From Pelomonas sp965229315 (GTDB lineage Bacteria; Pseudomonadota; Gammaproteobacteria; Burkholderiales; Burkholderiaceae_C), in NCBI RefSeq assembly GCF_965229315.1, contig NZ_CBDDJA010000002.1, positions 620,001 through 684,000 on the forward strand: a stretch of 64,000 nucleotides of DNA. The letters are read 5' to 3'. The notes beneath the pieces are model-generated. The model was given only the letters and a program-made list of their open reading frames with translations. It was not told the DNA's origin and ran no database searches. Each line of letters opens with the position of its first letter. Within the stretch, counting starts at the first letter, position 1. The translations under genes were made by a program, and so were the position numbers. This document shows positions 1 to 7,049 of this stretch, in pieces.

Positions 1-71
1 CCTCCGCCTGACTCGGGACGCTTCATGTACTGGTCGGTCTGCAGAACCACCTGAACAGGATTGTTTGCCAT
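1..71 (-). CDS. N-terminus of a probable S8 (subtilisin-like) peptidase, cut by the window edge
   Basis: Only the first 23 codons are present, running off the left edge. An ATG at 71 opens a frame beginning MANNPVQVVLQTDQYMKR and ending in a Gly-rich stretch. It starts 13 bp after the stop of the AAA+ ATPase gene, so the two are very probably co-transcribed. Similar short N-termini are remembered from S8-family peptidases encoded beside this kind of ATPase. The family call therefore rests on this short resemblance and on the neighbour, not on any catalytic motif, all of which would lie outside the window. No clear Shine-Dalgarno is seen, which suggests translational coupling. Confidence 0.5.
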   Translation of the reverse strand, partial: MANNPVQVVLQTDQYMKRPESGG

Positions 72-84
72 GGCTGTCGACTAG

Positions 85-1326
85 TCAGTTGACGCTATTG
101 CGGGCGATCAAGCGGCTTACCTTTGACTGAGTTGTACCCATGGCATCGGCGACATCGGCTTGGGTGATCTTCAGGTCTCGGCTTCTCAGGGCCTCTTGCG
201 CCCAAATGCTGCGGCCCTTCTTCAGAGACAGGACGGCCGGCGACTCAGAGGTGCTGGCCGACAGCTCAAGGTATAGCTCGAGCGCGTCGACAACCGAAGT
301 GTGCTCATTGGCGTGCAAGGTCAGATAGCGTTTGATGAAGTCGCACATCGTTTCGACGTCGGAGCCACTCAGGCCATCGGTCATCCATGCCAACACCTTG
401 ATCGCGCCGACCGCAACCGGGAACGAATCAAGATACCGTTCGGCAATCTTCTGACGGGTTCCCGCGCTAGGCAGGCCAATCTCCATTCTTGCGTCGAAGC
501 GCCGCCAGACGGCGGGATCAAGAAGGTTCTCATGATTGGTCAGTGCGATGGTCAGCCCAGTGCCCGCCCGAGAGTCCATGGCCTGAAGAACGGCGTTCAC
601 GACTCGCTTTACTTCTCCAAGTTCTTGAGGGTCATCGCGCAGCTTCGCAATGCCGTCGAACTCATCAAGCAGCAGGATGCACCGATGGCGATTGGCGAAG
701 TCGAAGAGCGCACGGATGTTTCGCGCCGTGGTGCCCAAGTACGAACTCGTCAGGCCGTCAAGACGAGCGAGTAAGACTGGAAGCCCAAGCTTCTGTGCGG
801 TCCAAAGTGCCAGTCGAGTCTTGCCGGTGCCAGGGGGGCCGAAGAACAGCGTGGTCCGTGGCACCTTAACGCCAGCTTCTTGTAGGCGATCAGCATTGAT
901 CCACTGGTCTACAAGGTGTTCGACGGCTTTCGCCGGACGGTCGTCCAGGATAGGAGCCTTCAAGTTCTGAAGCCGGTCGATCGTCCAAAGTTCTGCCAGC
1001 GGCGTGCTGGTCTCTTTGTCAACGGGCACCGCAGTGTTCGGCGTAATTGGCTCGCCAGCAACCATGGCCTTTGAAAGCACGACTCGGGCAGGCGCCATCT
1101 TTCCGGCAGCGGCGCGGATGCTTTCGAAAACGGTCTCAAGCGCCAGAGCTTCCTCATCGGCGCCACCTTGGGCAAGGGCTTCGCGAAGCCGTTGTGCATG
1201 CTGAAGTACGGCTGGGTTGCGTTCGCGCGCAGCGGCGCGAACCAGAGCTAGCACAATCGGAAAATGTTCCATTTTAGGGAGCCCCTTGTCCCTCTGTTTA
1301 TGCAAATTGCCGCTTTGATAAAGCAT
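85..1326 (-). CDS. AAA+ ATPase with C-terminal HTH-like segment (partner of S8-type peptidase)
   Basis: 413 aa. The AAA+ core is complete: Walker A GPPGTGKT (residues 163-170), Walker B LLLDE (218-222), sensor-1 Asn in ALTNHE (about 264), an arginine pair WRRFD (275-276) as candidate finger, and a lid with LSGSD. Residues 1-130 are helical and unassigned. The last 30 residues (KITQADVADAMGTTQSKVSR) look like a helix-turn-helix. The ATG at 1326 is preceded by AGGGAG at good spacing; an ATG at 1272 is an alternative. Related ATPases are often encoded just upstream of an S8 peptidase, as here, and may deliver substrates to it or control it. A LexA-like box lies upstream. A role in defence or stress response is inferred. 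Confidence 0.8.
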   Translation of the reverse strand: MLYQSGNLHKQRDKGLPKMEHFPIVLALVRAAARERNPAVLQHAQRLREALAQGGADEEALALETVFESIRAAAGKMAPARVVLSKAMVAGEPITPNTAVPVDKETSTPLAELWTIDRLQNLKAPILDDRPAKAVEHLVDQWINADRLQEAGVKVPRTTLFFGPPGTGKTRLALWTAQKLGLPVLLARLDGLTSSYLGTTARNIRALFDFANRHRCILLLDEFDGIAKLRDDPQELGEVKRVVNAVLQAMDSRAGTGLTIALTNHENLLDPAVWRRFDARMEIGLPSAGTRQKIAERYLDSFPVAVGAIKVLAWMTDGLSGSDVETMCDFIKRYLTLHANEHTSVVDALELYLELSASTSESPAVLSLKKGRSIWAQEALRSRDLKITQADVADAMGTTQSKVSRLIARNSVN

Positions 1327-1394
1327 CTATTTCTCCCTGGAACTCGATCTGCGCGATGTTTTATGCAATTTTAGGGTTGTCCTATGTTCCTGCG

Positions 1395-1407
1395 CAACAA
1401 ATTGTTG
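1395..1407. promoter_or_regulatory. 13-bp perfect inverted repeat upstream of the AAA+ ATPase gene
   Basis: CAACAA-A-TTGTTG, an inverted repeat of 6 bp arms around one base. It lies about 70 bp before the ATPase start in a 218-bp AT-richer intergenic stretch. It is a candidate operator. The ATPase's own HTH-like tail or another element-encoded regulator could bind it, but nothing in the sequence identifies the protein. Confidence 0.35.
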
Positions 1408-1451
1408 AGTTGCCTGTGGCTTCTAGGGAGATGCCCGTGAACGATGGCGAA

Positions 1452-1471
1452 TGCTGTATATTCGTACAGTA
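1452..1471 (-). promoter_or_regulatory. Candidate LexA (SOS) box
   Basis: On the minus strand the site reads TACTGTACGAATATACAGCA. It has the exact CTGT-N8-ACAG core (1454-1469) of the proteobacterial LexA box and close agreement in the flanks. It lies 130-145 bp upstream of the ATPase start, and no plus-strand gene lies downstream of it. A weak TTGGCA (minus strand, 1492-1487) could be a -35 element with the box overlapping the -10 region. DNA-damage control of the ATPase/peptidase pair is inferred. Confidence 0.6.
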
Positions 1472-1544
1472 TTCTCTTTGGCGCAATGCCAAGGGAGTCG
1501 CGGGTCTTGGCAGGTCGGATGGGCGTACCGCGCATTCGCCTTTT

Positions 1545-2621
1545 TCATGAGGGCGGGCTGCCGCGCCTCGTCCGCACGAACTTCTCGATAAGCAGCGTCA
1601 AGTCCTTAAAGTCGGCTCTTTTAAGGCGCGCGTTGACCCTGAACGTCATGCGATCAGGGCCAGCCTCCTTGATCTCGACGATGGCACGATCATCAGTGCG
1701 CGGGCCAGGAGATATGCAGACATCTGTAGTGATGGAGCCTCCATCACCGACATGGGTGTCATCGCGGAGAAGTCGCACGATGGCCCTCTTTGCCGGGAGC
1801 GGTCCGCCAGCGTCAAGCGCCTTCGAAGCCCGATCCTGCACGCCCGCAGAATCGGATCGCCACGCCGATTGCAGCCGCCGGATGTCGTCGCAGCCGATCT
1901 CCAGCGGCGACCTGAAGACCTCGAGAACGTCCATGGGCAGCGACGCCAGCCAGATTTTCCGAGTGGCATCAGCTTGGTCGATGCCGAGGGCCTGTGCCAT
2001 CTGTCGCTGGCTCGCGTACAGCTTGGCTTCCAGCAAGCGCCGGTAGAACAGACCTGCCTCGTAGGCTGATAACTTGGCCCGCTCGCGGTTCTCCGCGTGC
2101 ATCCGCTCTACCAGACGCCCTTCGGTGAGTTCCTCGACGATGGCGCGCACACGGAGCCCGAGCTCCCGGCAGGCTCGCAGACGGCGATGGCCGTAGGCCA
2201 ATTCGTAGTTCGGCGCGCCTGCTGCGCGGTTCGAGCCCATGGGGCGGACAAGGATGGGGATTTGGTTTTCGCCGTCATGTTGGATGCTCTCCTTCAGTTC
2301 CAAAAACTCGCTGTTGTTGAAGCTCTGCTCCTGCCTGGACGCCCAGCGGGACAGCACGATCTGTGCGGGATCAAGATGAAGTACGGGCTGGCGCTCGATG
2401 AGTGGCTGTTTCGGCGCTGATCGGCTCTTGCCGAGCTTGATCGTGGTCCTGACCTGGACGGTCGTGTCGCCCCGCTTGATCGCTGCGCGGGCGGCGCCAC
2501 GCACGGCTTGTTCCAAACGCGTACCTGAGCGGCGCTGCGCGTGGCCCGCATTGGCGGCCTTGGCCAACGCGCCAACAGGTGGTGGCTCGGCGGTGCTGCA
2601 AGGGTCTGTAGCGTCGGTCAT
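1545..2621 (-). CDS. ParB-like partition/nucleoid-associated protein
   Basis: 358 aa from the ATG at 2621; a longer frame back to a TTG at 2690 would run through a regulatory stretch. The ParB N-terminal domain is visible: YGHRRLRACRELGL, then the conserved MHAENRERAKLSAYEAG segment, followed by an HTH region (SQRQMAQALGIDQADATRKI). ParB/RepB proteins bind parS-like DNA and act with a ParA ATPase to segregate plasmids or stabilise excised integrative elements. The C-terminus (110 residues) resembles nothing I recognise. It sits downstream of parA and the RHH gene, and a 22-bp palindrome lies 70-92 bp upstream. Confidence 0.8.
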   Translation of the reverse strand: MTDATDPCSTAEPPPVGALAKAANAGHAQRRSGTRLEQAVRGAARAAIKRGDTTVQVRTTIKLGKSRSAPKQPLIERQPVLHLDPAQIVLSRWASRQEQSFNNSEFLELKESIQHDGENQIPILVRPMGSNRAAGAPNYELAYGHRRLRACRELGLRVRAIVEELTEGRLVERMHAENRERAKLSAYEAGLFYRRLLEAKLYASQRQMAQALGIDQADATRKIWLASLPMDVLEVFRSPLEIGCDDIRRLQSAWRSDSAGVQDRASKALDAGGPLPAKRAIVRLLRDDTHVGDGGSITTDVCISPGPRTDDRAIVEIKEAGPDRMTFRVNARLKRADFKDLTLLIEKFVRTRRGSPPS

Positions 2622-2691
2622 GGGTGGCTGGTAGCTTTGAGAGAGGTCAGTCTGGCAAGTCCCGGGAGATTTGTCGCGCCGAGCCAGCAAT

Positions 2692-2713
2692 CGCAGGCAG
2701 CGCGCTGCCTGCG
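2692..2713. promoter_or_regulatory. 22-bp perfect palindrome, candidate parS or operator
   Basis: CGCAGGCAGCG followed immediately by its reverse complement CGCTGCCTGCG, with no mismatch and no spacer. It is located between the RHH gene and the ParB-like gene. No T-tract follows on either strand, so it is not an ordinary intrinsic terminator. Position and symmetry fit a ParB-type binding site or an operator of the ParB-like gene; this is inference. Confidence 0.5.
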
Positions 2714-2776
2714 CTGCTGAGGTGGAGACATGCCGACGTGGTGGCGTGCCACCGTGGTGAAGTGCTGTCTTGCCGC

Positions 2777-2800
2777 CATGTCACCGTGTCACCATGTCAT
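2777..2800 (+). repeat. Three tandem 8-bp repeats (CATGTCAC type) downstream of the RHH gene
   Basis: CATGTCAC, CGTGTCAC and CATGTCAT follow one another without a gap. The same 8-mer recurs before parA (3712-3747). Short tandem arrays of this kind are bound cooperatively by RHH centromere proteins in other partition systems (omega heptads and ParG tetramers are known examples). Here the array lies just beyond the RHH gene. Confidence 0.6.
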
Positions 2801-2817
2801 CAACTAGAGCGCTAGCT

Positions 2818-3078
2818 TCAGTCTCCAGTTAGTGGTGGCAGCCCCCGCTGCTTGAGCAGTTCGCTGAGCCCGGCTACCAGCAGTCGCTGCAGCGAGGTTT
2901 GTTCCCTCATGGCGAAGTCGGTAGCACGGTGCCAATCAGCTCGACTCAGGCGAACCGCGATGCCGACACGCTGGTTCTTGCCTCGTGTAGGCAGCAGGAC
3001 TGCGTCTGATTGGGCGGCCGCTTCGGAGGCCGGTTTGACTGCGTACTTGCTCAAGCTGCTGCTTGCTGGATTTCCCAT
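2818..3078 (-). CDS. Small ribbon-helix-helix-like partner of ParA
   Basis: 86 aa. The start at 3078 is chosen because AGGAAAG lies just before it, inside the 3' end of parA; the genes overlap by 28 bp, so translation is probably coupled. A disordered N-terminus of about 35 residues is followed by a strand-like RVGIAVRLS, a helix (RADWHRATDFAMRE) and a second helix (TSLQRLLVAGLSELL), the RHH pattern. Such proteins bind DNA repeats, repress the par operon and stimulate ParA. The 8-bp repeats on both sides of parA/RHH are the obvious candidate sites. The fold is inferred from sequence pattern alone. Confidence 0.65.
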   Translation of the reverse strand: MGNPASSSLSKYAVKPASEAAAQSDAVLLPTRGKNQRVGIAVRLSRADWHRATDFAMREQTSLQRLLVAGLSELLKQRGLPPLTGD

Positions 3079-3698
3079 GCTTCTTTCCTCATGTGCTCGG
3101 ACAACCAAGCCCAGTAGTCAGTGATCTCGTTGGCCGCCTTGGAGTTGCTGGAGGCGAACTCGGTGACGGCGAGCCCATCCGTCAGTGCGCGGGAGAACGC
3201 ACGTCGATCGCCGATCACGACCGGTGACACGACGCCGCCTGCGCTCAATGCGGCGATGGCCTGGGCAACCTCCGGCGCCCGGGTTGGCGCACGGTTGATG
3301 ACGAACGAGTGCGGCTTTCCCGTCGCGCGCGCCAGCGCCACGGATCGCGAGGTTGCCGCGAGGTCCGGCATCGTGGGCTGCGACGGGATGACGATGTGGT
3401 CGGCGGCGCGAAGCAGCGCTGCCGTTCCTGGTGCTGCATGGGGTGGGCAGTCGATGACAGCGAGATCGAAGCCTTCATCTCGTGCAGCCGCCAACACCTG
3501 CTCGATGGAACTCGGCTCCGCGCGCGCGATGAACGGTGCCGGATGCTTGCGGTCGGCCGCCCAGTTGGCCACCGTCGCTTGTTGATCGGCATCGATCAGG
3601 ATGACGTTCATCGAACGGCCGGCGGCGACTGCTAGGTGAACGGCCAAGGTCGACTTGCCTGCACCGCCTTTCTGCGAGAACACGGCGATGGTCAGCAC
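3051..3698 (-). CDS. parA: ParA-family partition ATPase
   Basis: 215 aa from a GTG at 3698, chosen because AAAGGAG lies 6 nt before it. A frame extended to 3734 would translate the upstream repeat array. The deviant Walker A KGGAGKST (residues 10-17) is followed by LIDADQQ (A') and LAVIDCPPH (Walker B). Length and lack of an N-terminal HTH place it with the small type Ib/ParF-like ParA proteins, which rely on a separate RHH protein for DNA binding, and such a gene follows with overlap. Likely role: segregation or maintenance of the integrative element when excised. Confidence 0.85.
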   Translation of the reverse strand: MLTIAVFSQKGGAGKSTLAVHLAVAAGRSMNVILIDADQQATVANWAADRKHPAPFIARAEPSSIEQVLAAARDEGFDLAVIDCPPHAAPGTAALLRAADHIVIPSQPTMPDLAATSRSVALARATGKPHSFVINRAPTRAPEVAQAIAALSAGGVVSPVVIGDRRAFSRALTDGLAVTEFASSNSKAANEITDYWAWLSEHMRKEAWEIQQAAA

Positions 3699-3711
3699 GG
3701 CAGCTCCTTTG

Positions 3712-3747
3712 GTGACGTGATGACATGACGACACGCCGCCATGTCAT
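3712..3747 (-). promoter_or_regulatory. 8-bp repeat array before parA, candidate operator/centromere
   Basis: On the minus strand three contiguous units read CGTGTCGT, CATGTCAT, CACGTCAC (3735-3712). A fourth unit, CATGTCAT, faces the other way at 3740-3747. The array ends 13 bp before the parA GTG, just ahead of its AAAGGAG. It shares its consensus (CRTGTCAY) with the array at 2777-2800. Autoregulation of the par operon by the RHH protein is inferred. Confidence 0.6.
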
Positions 3748-3831
3748 CGCCGTTGTTGGTCCAGTGGCGACGGGGCGAGGGGGGCGCGACGCGCTTTCGC
3801 GTCCTGGTGTGGATGCGCATTGCAAGAATCC

Positions 3832-5616
3832 TCATGCAGTGGGGCCGCTCGAGCGGGGCTGGCGAATGGCAGGACGGCAGACATCGCTCCTCGGAATCGC
3901 TGCGACCCGATCCAGCATGGCCTTGCCGATCTCGCGGCTGTTGCTGTGCCAGCCGGAGGCGAAGCTGCCATCGGGTCTTTTGACGGTCCGCTCCTGCACG
4001 ATGCGGGCGGCTTCGCGCAGCCGCACGAAATCCACCGGGTAGTGCAAGCTGTTCTCCTGGTGCGCCTTCAGTCGCGCATGCAGCGACCCCTGTGCGTATG
4101 CCCCCGCGTTGACGTAGGTCTTCAGGTGCGTCGACGATTGCCCGCCGAACTGGCCGGAAGCGCTGCTCAGTCGCACATGAGCGTCTTGGGCCGCGTGTCC
4201 GACGATCAGTTCCGCGTCGCCGACAGGCGTGCCGTGCACGTGCAGCCGTGTGATGACTGTGTGCCGAAAGCTATGGAAGACTTTGTCCGGTGCAGTGATG
4301 CCGATGGCGTCCAGATGCGCGGCGAAGACCCGGCTGACGTGCTTGGACGGGTCGGCCTGCCTCGTGTCGTTGAGCTCTCGGTGCGGGAACAGCATCGTGG
4401 CGCCGAGCGCTTTCACATGGTCCACGTACTCGATCAGGCCTAGATCGATCAGCGCCTGCGGAATCGGAACGTGGCGCAGCGAGTTGCTGTTTTTGGCCCG
4501 GGCGCGTGGCGCACCGTTCGCGCCTTCGTCGTCGTTCACGCTCAGCAGATACACCCCGTGCTCGGGCGAGAAGCGGATGTCGGAGACCTGCCGCGTCACG
4601 ATCTCCGCGAGACGTGCGCCAAGGTAGGCGCCGATCAGGGGTGCCCAGAAGTCATCGGCGGCGCGCATGTTTGCCAGATAGCGCATCGGCTCGAAGATCA
4701 AGGCCAACTCGGGATCAGTGAAACACTCGTAGCTGTTGGCGCGCTTGGCGCTGGCCGCCCCCTTGCGAAGTCCTTCGGTGGCACCGTGGAAGGCCGCGTC
4801 GATGGGGTTGGCAGCAACCCAGGCCTTGCCGACGGCGTAGGCATAGAAGTTCTCCAGATGGCCGATGGCCTTGATCACCGTGCGCGGGGACAAGGTCTCG
4901 AAGGCATCGCTGCCGTTGGCATCATGCGCGAAGGGTTTCGTCTTCGAAGCTGCGCCATCGCTGCTGGCCTTGGCCGGCCGGCGAGCGTATTCGGTGACGA
5001 AGTCGATCAGCTCGTGGCGAAGGACATCGTGAACGTAGATCGTCTGCGCAGGATGTCGGCGGGCGACGAGATGCGCATCAAGCAAATCCATGGTCCGTCG
5101 CTTCTCGCCAGCCGTGCCGCGCCGGTTGCCATTGAGCGTGGCGCGCGACCGCTCAAAGAGCTCGATGGATGTCTTCAGCAGTGCAGGATTTGCGGGATGG
5201 GCCGTTGCCACTGTCGGCGCTACAGGCTGCACCAGCGCTGCTGCGGCTTCTACGGGCGCCACGCCGTCCGTGACCGTGTCCAGCAGGGCCTGGCGGAGCT
5301 CAGGCCGGTCGTGCAGCAACTGGTCGAACTGGCTGCGACCGCTGTTCTCGTGGATGTTCCATCGCGTCTCGCCGATGGTGACCGTCAGCGGCGTCGGGCC
5401 GGCGCGACGTTGCTTGTCCCGTGCCGCCGCACGCACTCGTTCCAGCAGCAGATTGAACTCGAGCGCCAGGATGCGCGCCTCCTGCGGATCGGTCGTGCGC
5501 AGCGAGAAGCGGATCTCGCGCGGCGATCCGTCGGGCCGGATGCCAGCAGGAACGATCCATCGCAGGCAGTAGGTGCCGTGGCGATTCTTTGCGAGTCGGG
5601 AGGGTTTCGCGGCCAA
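3832..5616 (-). CDS. Tyrosine recombinase/integrase of the island
   Basis: 594 aa, longer than the 400-aa P4-type integrases. The catalytic set is visible: Arg335 (ARLAEIV), His448-x-x-Arg451 (HSFRH) and Tyr501 (LKTYVNAG), with a further 90-residue tail. The N-terminal 200 residues hold an arm-binding-like region (GTYCLRWIVPAG) and a linker. The start is a TTG at 5616; no ATG or GTG occurs close upstream in frame. It lies directly beside the 3' end of a tRNA-Met gene, the usual attachment target. Two GTGGATACC repeats before the start may be integrase arm sites. It catalyses integration and excision of the element extending left out of the window. Confidence 0.9.
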   Translation of the reverse strand: MAAKPSRLAKNRHGTYCLRWIVPAGIRPDGSPREIRFSLRTTDPQEARILALEFNLLLERVRAAARDKQRRAGPTPLTVTIGETRWNIHENSGRSQFDQLLHDRPELRQALLDTVTDGVAPVEAAAALVQPVAPTVATAHPANPALLKTSIELFERSRATLNGNRRGTAGEKRRTMDLLDAHLVARRHPAQTIYVHDVLRHELIDFVTEYARRPAKASSDGAASKTKPFAHDANGSDAFETLSPRTVIKAIGHLENFYAYAVGKAWVAANPIDAAFHGATEGLRKGAASAKRANSYECFTDPELALIFEPMRYLANMRAADDFWAPLIGAYLGARLAEIVTRQVSDIRFSPEHGVYLLSVNDDEGANGAPRARAKNSNSLRHVPIPQALIDLGLIEYVDHVKALGATMLFPHRELNDTRQADPSKHVSRVFAAHLDAIGITAPDKVFHSFRHTVITRLHVHGTPVGDAELIVGHAAQDAHVRLSSASGQFGGQSSTHLKTYVNAGAYAQGSLHARLKAHQENSLHYPVDFVRLREAARIVQERTVKRPDGSFASGWHSNSREIGKAMLDRVAAIPRSDVCRPAIRQPRSSGPTA

Positions 5617-5618
5617 AG

Positions 5619-5640
5619 GTGGATACCTGAAGTGGATACC
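5619..5640. repeat. Direct repeat GTGGATACC x2, candidate integrase arm sites
   Basis: GTGGATACC occurs at 5619-5627 and 5632-5640, separated by TGAA (13-bp period). The repeat lies immediately before the integrase start and about 55 bp from the tRNA 3' end. Position between int and the attachment region fits arm-type binding sites or autoregulation; this is inferred. Confidence 0.4.
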
Positions 5641-5650
5641 CGGCCAAACG

Positions 5651-5685
5651 AAAAAGCCTCGTAAGTGCTTGACTCACGAGGCTTT
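5651..5685 (-). terminator. Intrinsic terminator of tRNA-Met
   Basis: AAAGCCTCGT and its complement ACGAGGCTTT form a 10-bp stem around a 13-base loop. On the minus strand the stem is followed by more T residues. It stands 10 bp beyond the CCA end of the tRNA and ends its transcript before the integrase gene. Confidence 0.75.
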
Positions 5686-5694
5686 CGGACAACT

Positions 5695-5771
5695 TGGTGG
5701 CGCTTCAGGGACTCGAACCCCGGACCTGTGGATTATGATTCCATCGCTCTAACCAACTGAGCTAAAGCGCC
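5695..5771 (-). tRNA. tRNA-Met (anticodon CAU)
   Basis: A 77-nt cloverleaf including the encoded CCA (5695-5697). The acceptor GGCGCTT pairs with the 3' strand; the D-loop AGCTCAGTTGG, anticodon loop with CAT, and T-loop GGTTCGAGTCC are present. The sequence is that of a betaproteobacterial elongator tRNA-Met rather than an initiator; a lysidine-modified tRNA-Ile2 also has CAU and is not fully excluded. Its 3' end is the probable integration site of the neighbouring element. Confidence 0.9.
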
Positions 5772-5813
5772 TGAGCCTGCCATTCTAGCGTGTGTTTCAG
5801 CGAGAATGCAAGC

Positions 5814-7007
5814 ATGTTCAGTTTCTTCAAGAAGACACCCGCGCCAGCCCCGGTCGAGGCGCCCGCGTTGCTGCCCGAAGGCTGGGTCACGAAGCCGGCG
5901 GTGGTACCAGCGCCCACGGTCGTGGGGCCTGCGCCGGCGATCGCGCCTGCAGCCGTGGCGATTCCGTCGGCCGCGCCCGTGGTGGCGCCGGTTGCTGCAC
6001 CAGCGTCCGTGGTGCAGCCGGTCGTGGTGGCGCCTGTTCGTGCGCCAGCGGCCGCCCCGGTTCCTTTGCCGGTCGTTGCCCCGCCGCCTTCCGTCCTTGA
6101 AGGCACGCCGCGCCAGAGCTGGCTGAACCGTCTGCGTGCCGGGCTGCGCAAGACGGGCAGCAGCATCGCGCAGGTCTTCACGGGCACGCAGATCGACGAC
6201 ACGCTCTACGAGGAACTCGAAGAGGCTTTGCTGATGGCGGACGCCGGCGTCAGGGCGACGGAGTTCCTGCTCGGCGACCTGAAGCGCCGCGTGAAGGATG
6301 CCAAGGCTGCCGACCCGCAGGCGGTGCGCGGCCTGCTGGTGGACGGGTTGACCGAGCTGTTGTCGCCGCTCGAGAAGGGCCTGGAGGTGGGGCGCCACAC
6401 GCCGACCGTGATGATGGTGGTGGGCGTCAACGGTGCCGGCAAGACGACCAGCATCGGCAAGCTGACGCGGCATCTGGCGCAGGCCAACCAGCGCGTGCTG
6501 CTGGCGGCCGCAGACACGTTCCGCGCCGCGGCCCGCGAGCAATTGGGCGTGTGGGCCGACCGCGCCAAGGTGGAAATCATCAGCCAGGAGGGTGGCGACC
6601 CGGCAGCGGTGTCGTTCGATGCCGTGAGTGCGGGCCGTGCGCGGGGCGCTGATGTCGTCATCGCCGACACGGCCGGCCGGCTGCCGACGCAACTGCACCT
6701 GATGGAGGAGCTGAAGAAGATCAAGCGCGTCATCACCAAGGCGCAGGAAGGCGCGCCGCACGAGGTGCTGTTGGTGGTGGACGGCAACACCGGCCAGAAC
6801 GCACTGAACCAGGTGAAGGCGTTCGACGAGGCGCTGGGCCTGACGGGCCTCATCGTCACCAAGCTCGACGGCACCGCCAAGGGCGGCGTGCTCGCAGCCA
6901 TCGCGCGCGAGCGGCCCATCCCGGTGTACTTCATCGGCGTGGGCGAGAAGCTGGAAGACCTGGAAACCTTCAGCGCACGCGAGTTCGCGCGGGCCTTGCT
7001 GGAGTGA
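5814..7007 (+). CDS. ftsY: Signal recognition particle receptor FtsY
   Basis: 397 aa from the ATG at 5814 (MFSFFKK, the usual beginning). Residues 10-100 are an Ala/Pro/Val-rich linker in place of the acidic A-domain of E. coli. The NG domain follows, with G1 GVNGAGKTTSIGKL, DTFRAAAREQL, DTAGRLPTQ and TKLDGTAKGG. FtsY is the membrane-bound GTPase that docks SRP-ribosome complexes at SecYEG; its partner Ffh is encoded 450 bp away on the other strand. Confidence 0.97.
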   Translation: MFSFFKKTPAPAPVEAPALLPEGWVTKPAVVPAPTVVGPAPAIAPAAVAIPSAAPVVAPVAAPASVVQPVVVAPVRAPAAAPVPLPVVAPPPSVLEGTPRQSWLNRLRAGLRKTGSSIAQVFTGTQIDDTLYEELEEALLMADAGVRATEFLLGDLKRRVKDAKAADPQAVRGLLVDGLTELLSPLEKGLEVGRHTPTVMMVVGVNGAGKTTSIGKLTRHLAQANQRVLLAAADTFRAAAREQLGVWADRAKVEIISQEGGDPAAVSFDAVSAGRARGADVVIADTAGRLPTQLHLMEELKKIKRVITKAQEGAPHEVLLVVDGNTGQNALNQVKAFDEALGLTGLIVTKLDGTAKGGVLAAIARERPIPVYFIGVGEKLEDLETFSAREFARALLE

Positions 7008-7049
7008 TGCGCCCGGGTGGCGCATGGTGCCGAACGGGAGCCTGACGCC

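Noticed and set aside
1356..1550. A 64-codon plus-strand frame over the LexA-like box
   Set aside because: No Shine-Dalgarno, no recognisable features, and it overlaps clear regulatory sites of the minus-strand operon.
3788..3803. GACGCG-CTTT-CGCGTC hairpin after the integrase gene
   Set aside because: A stable little stem, but no T-run follows on either strand, so I did not call a terminator.
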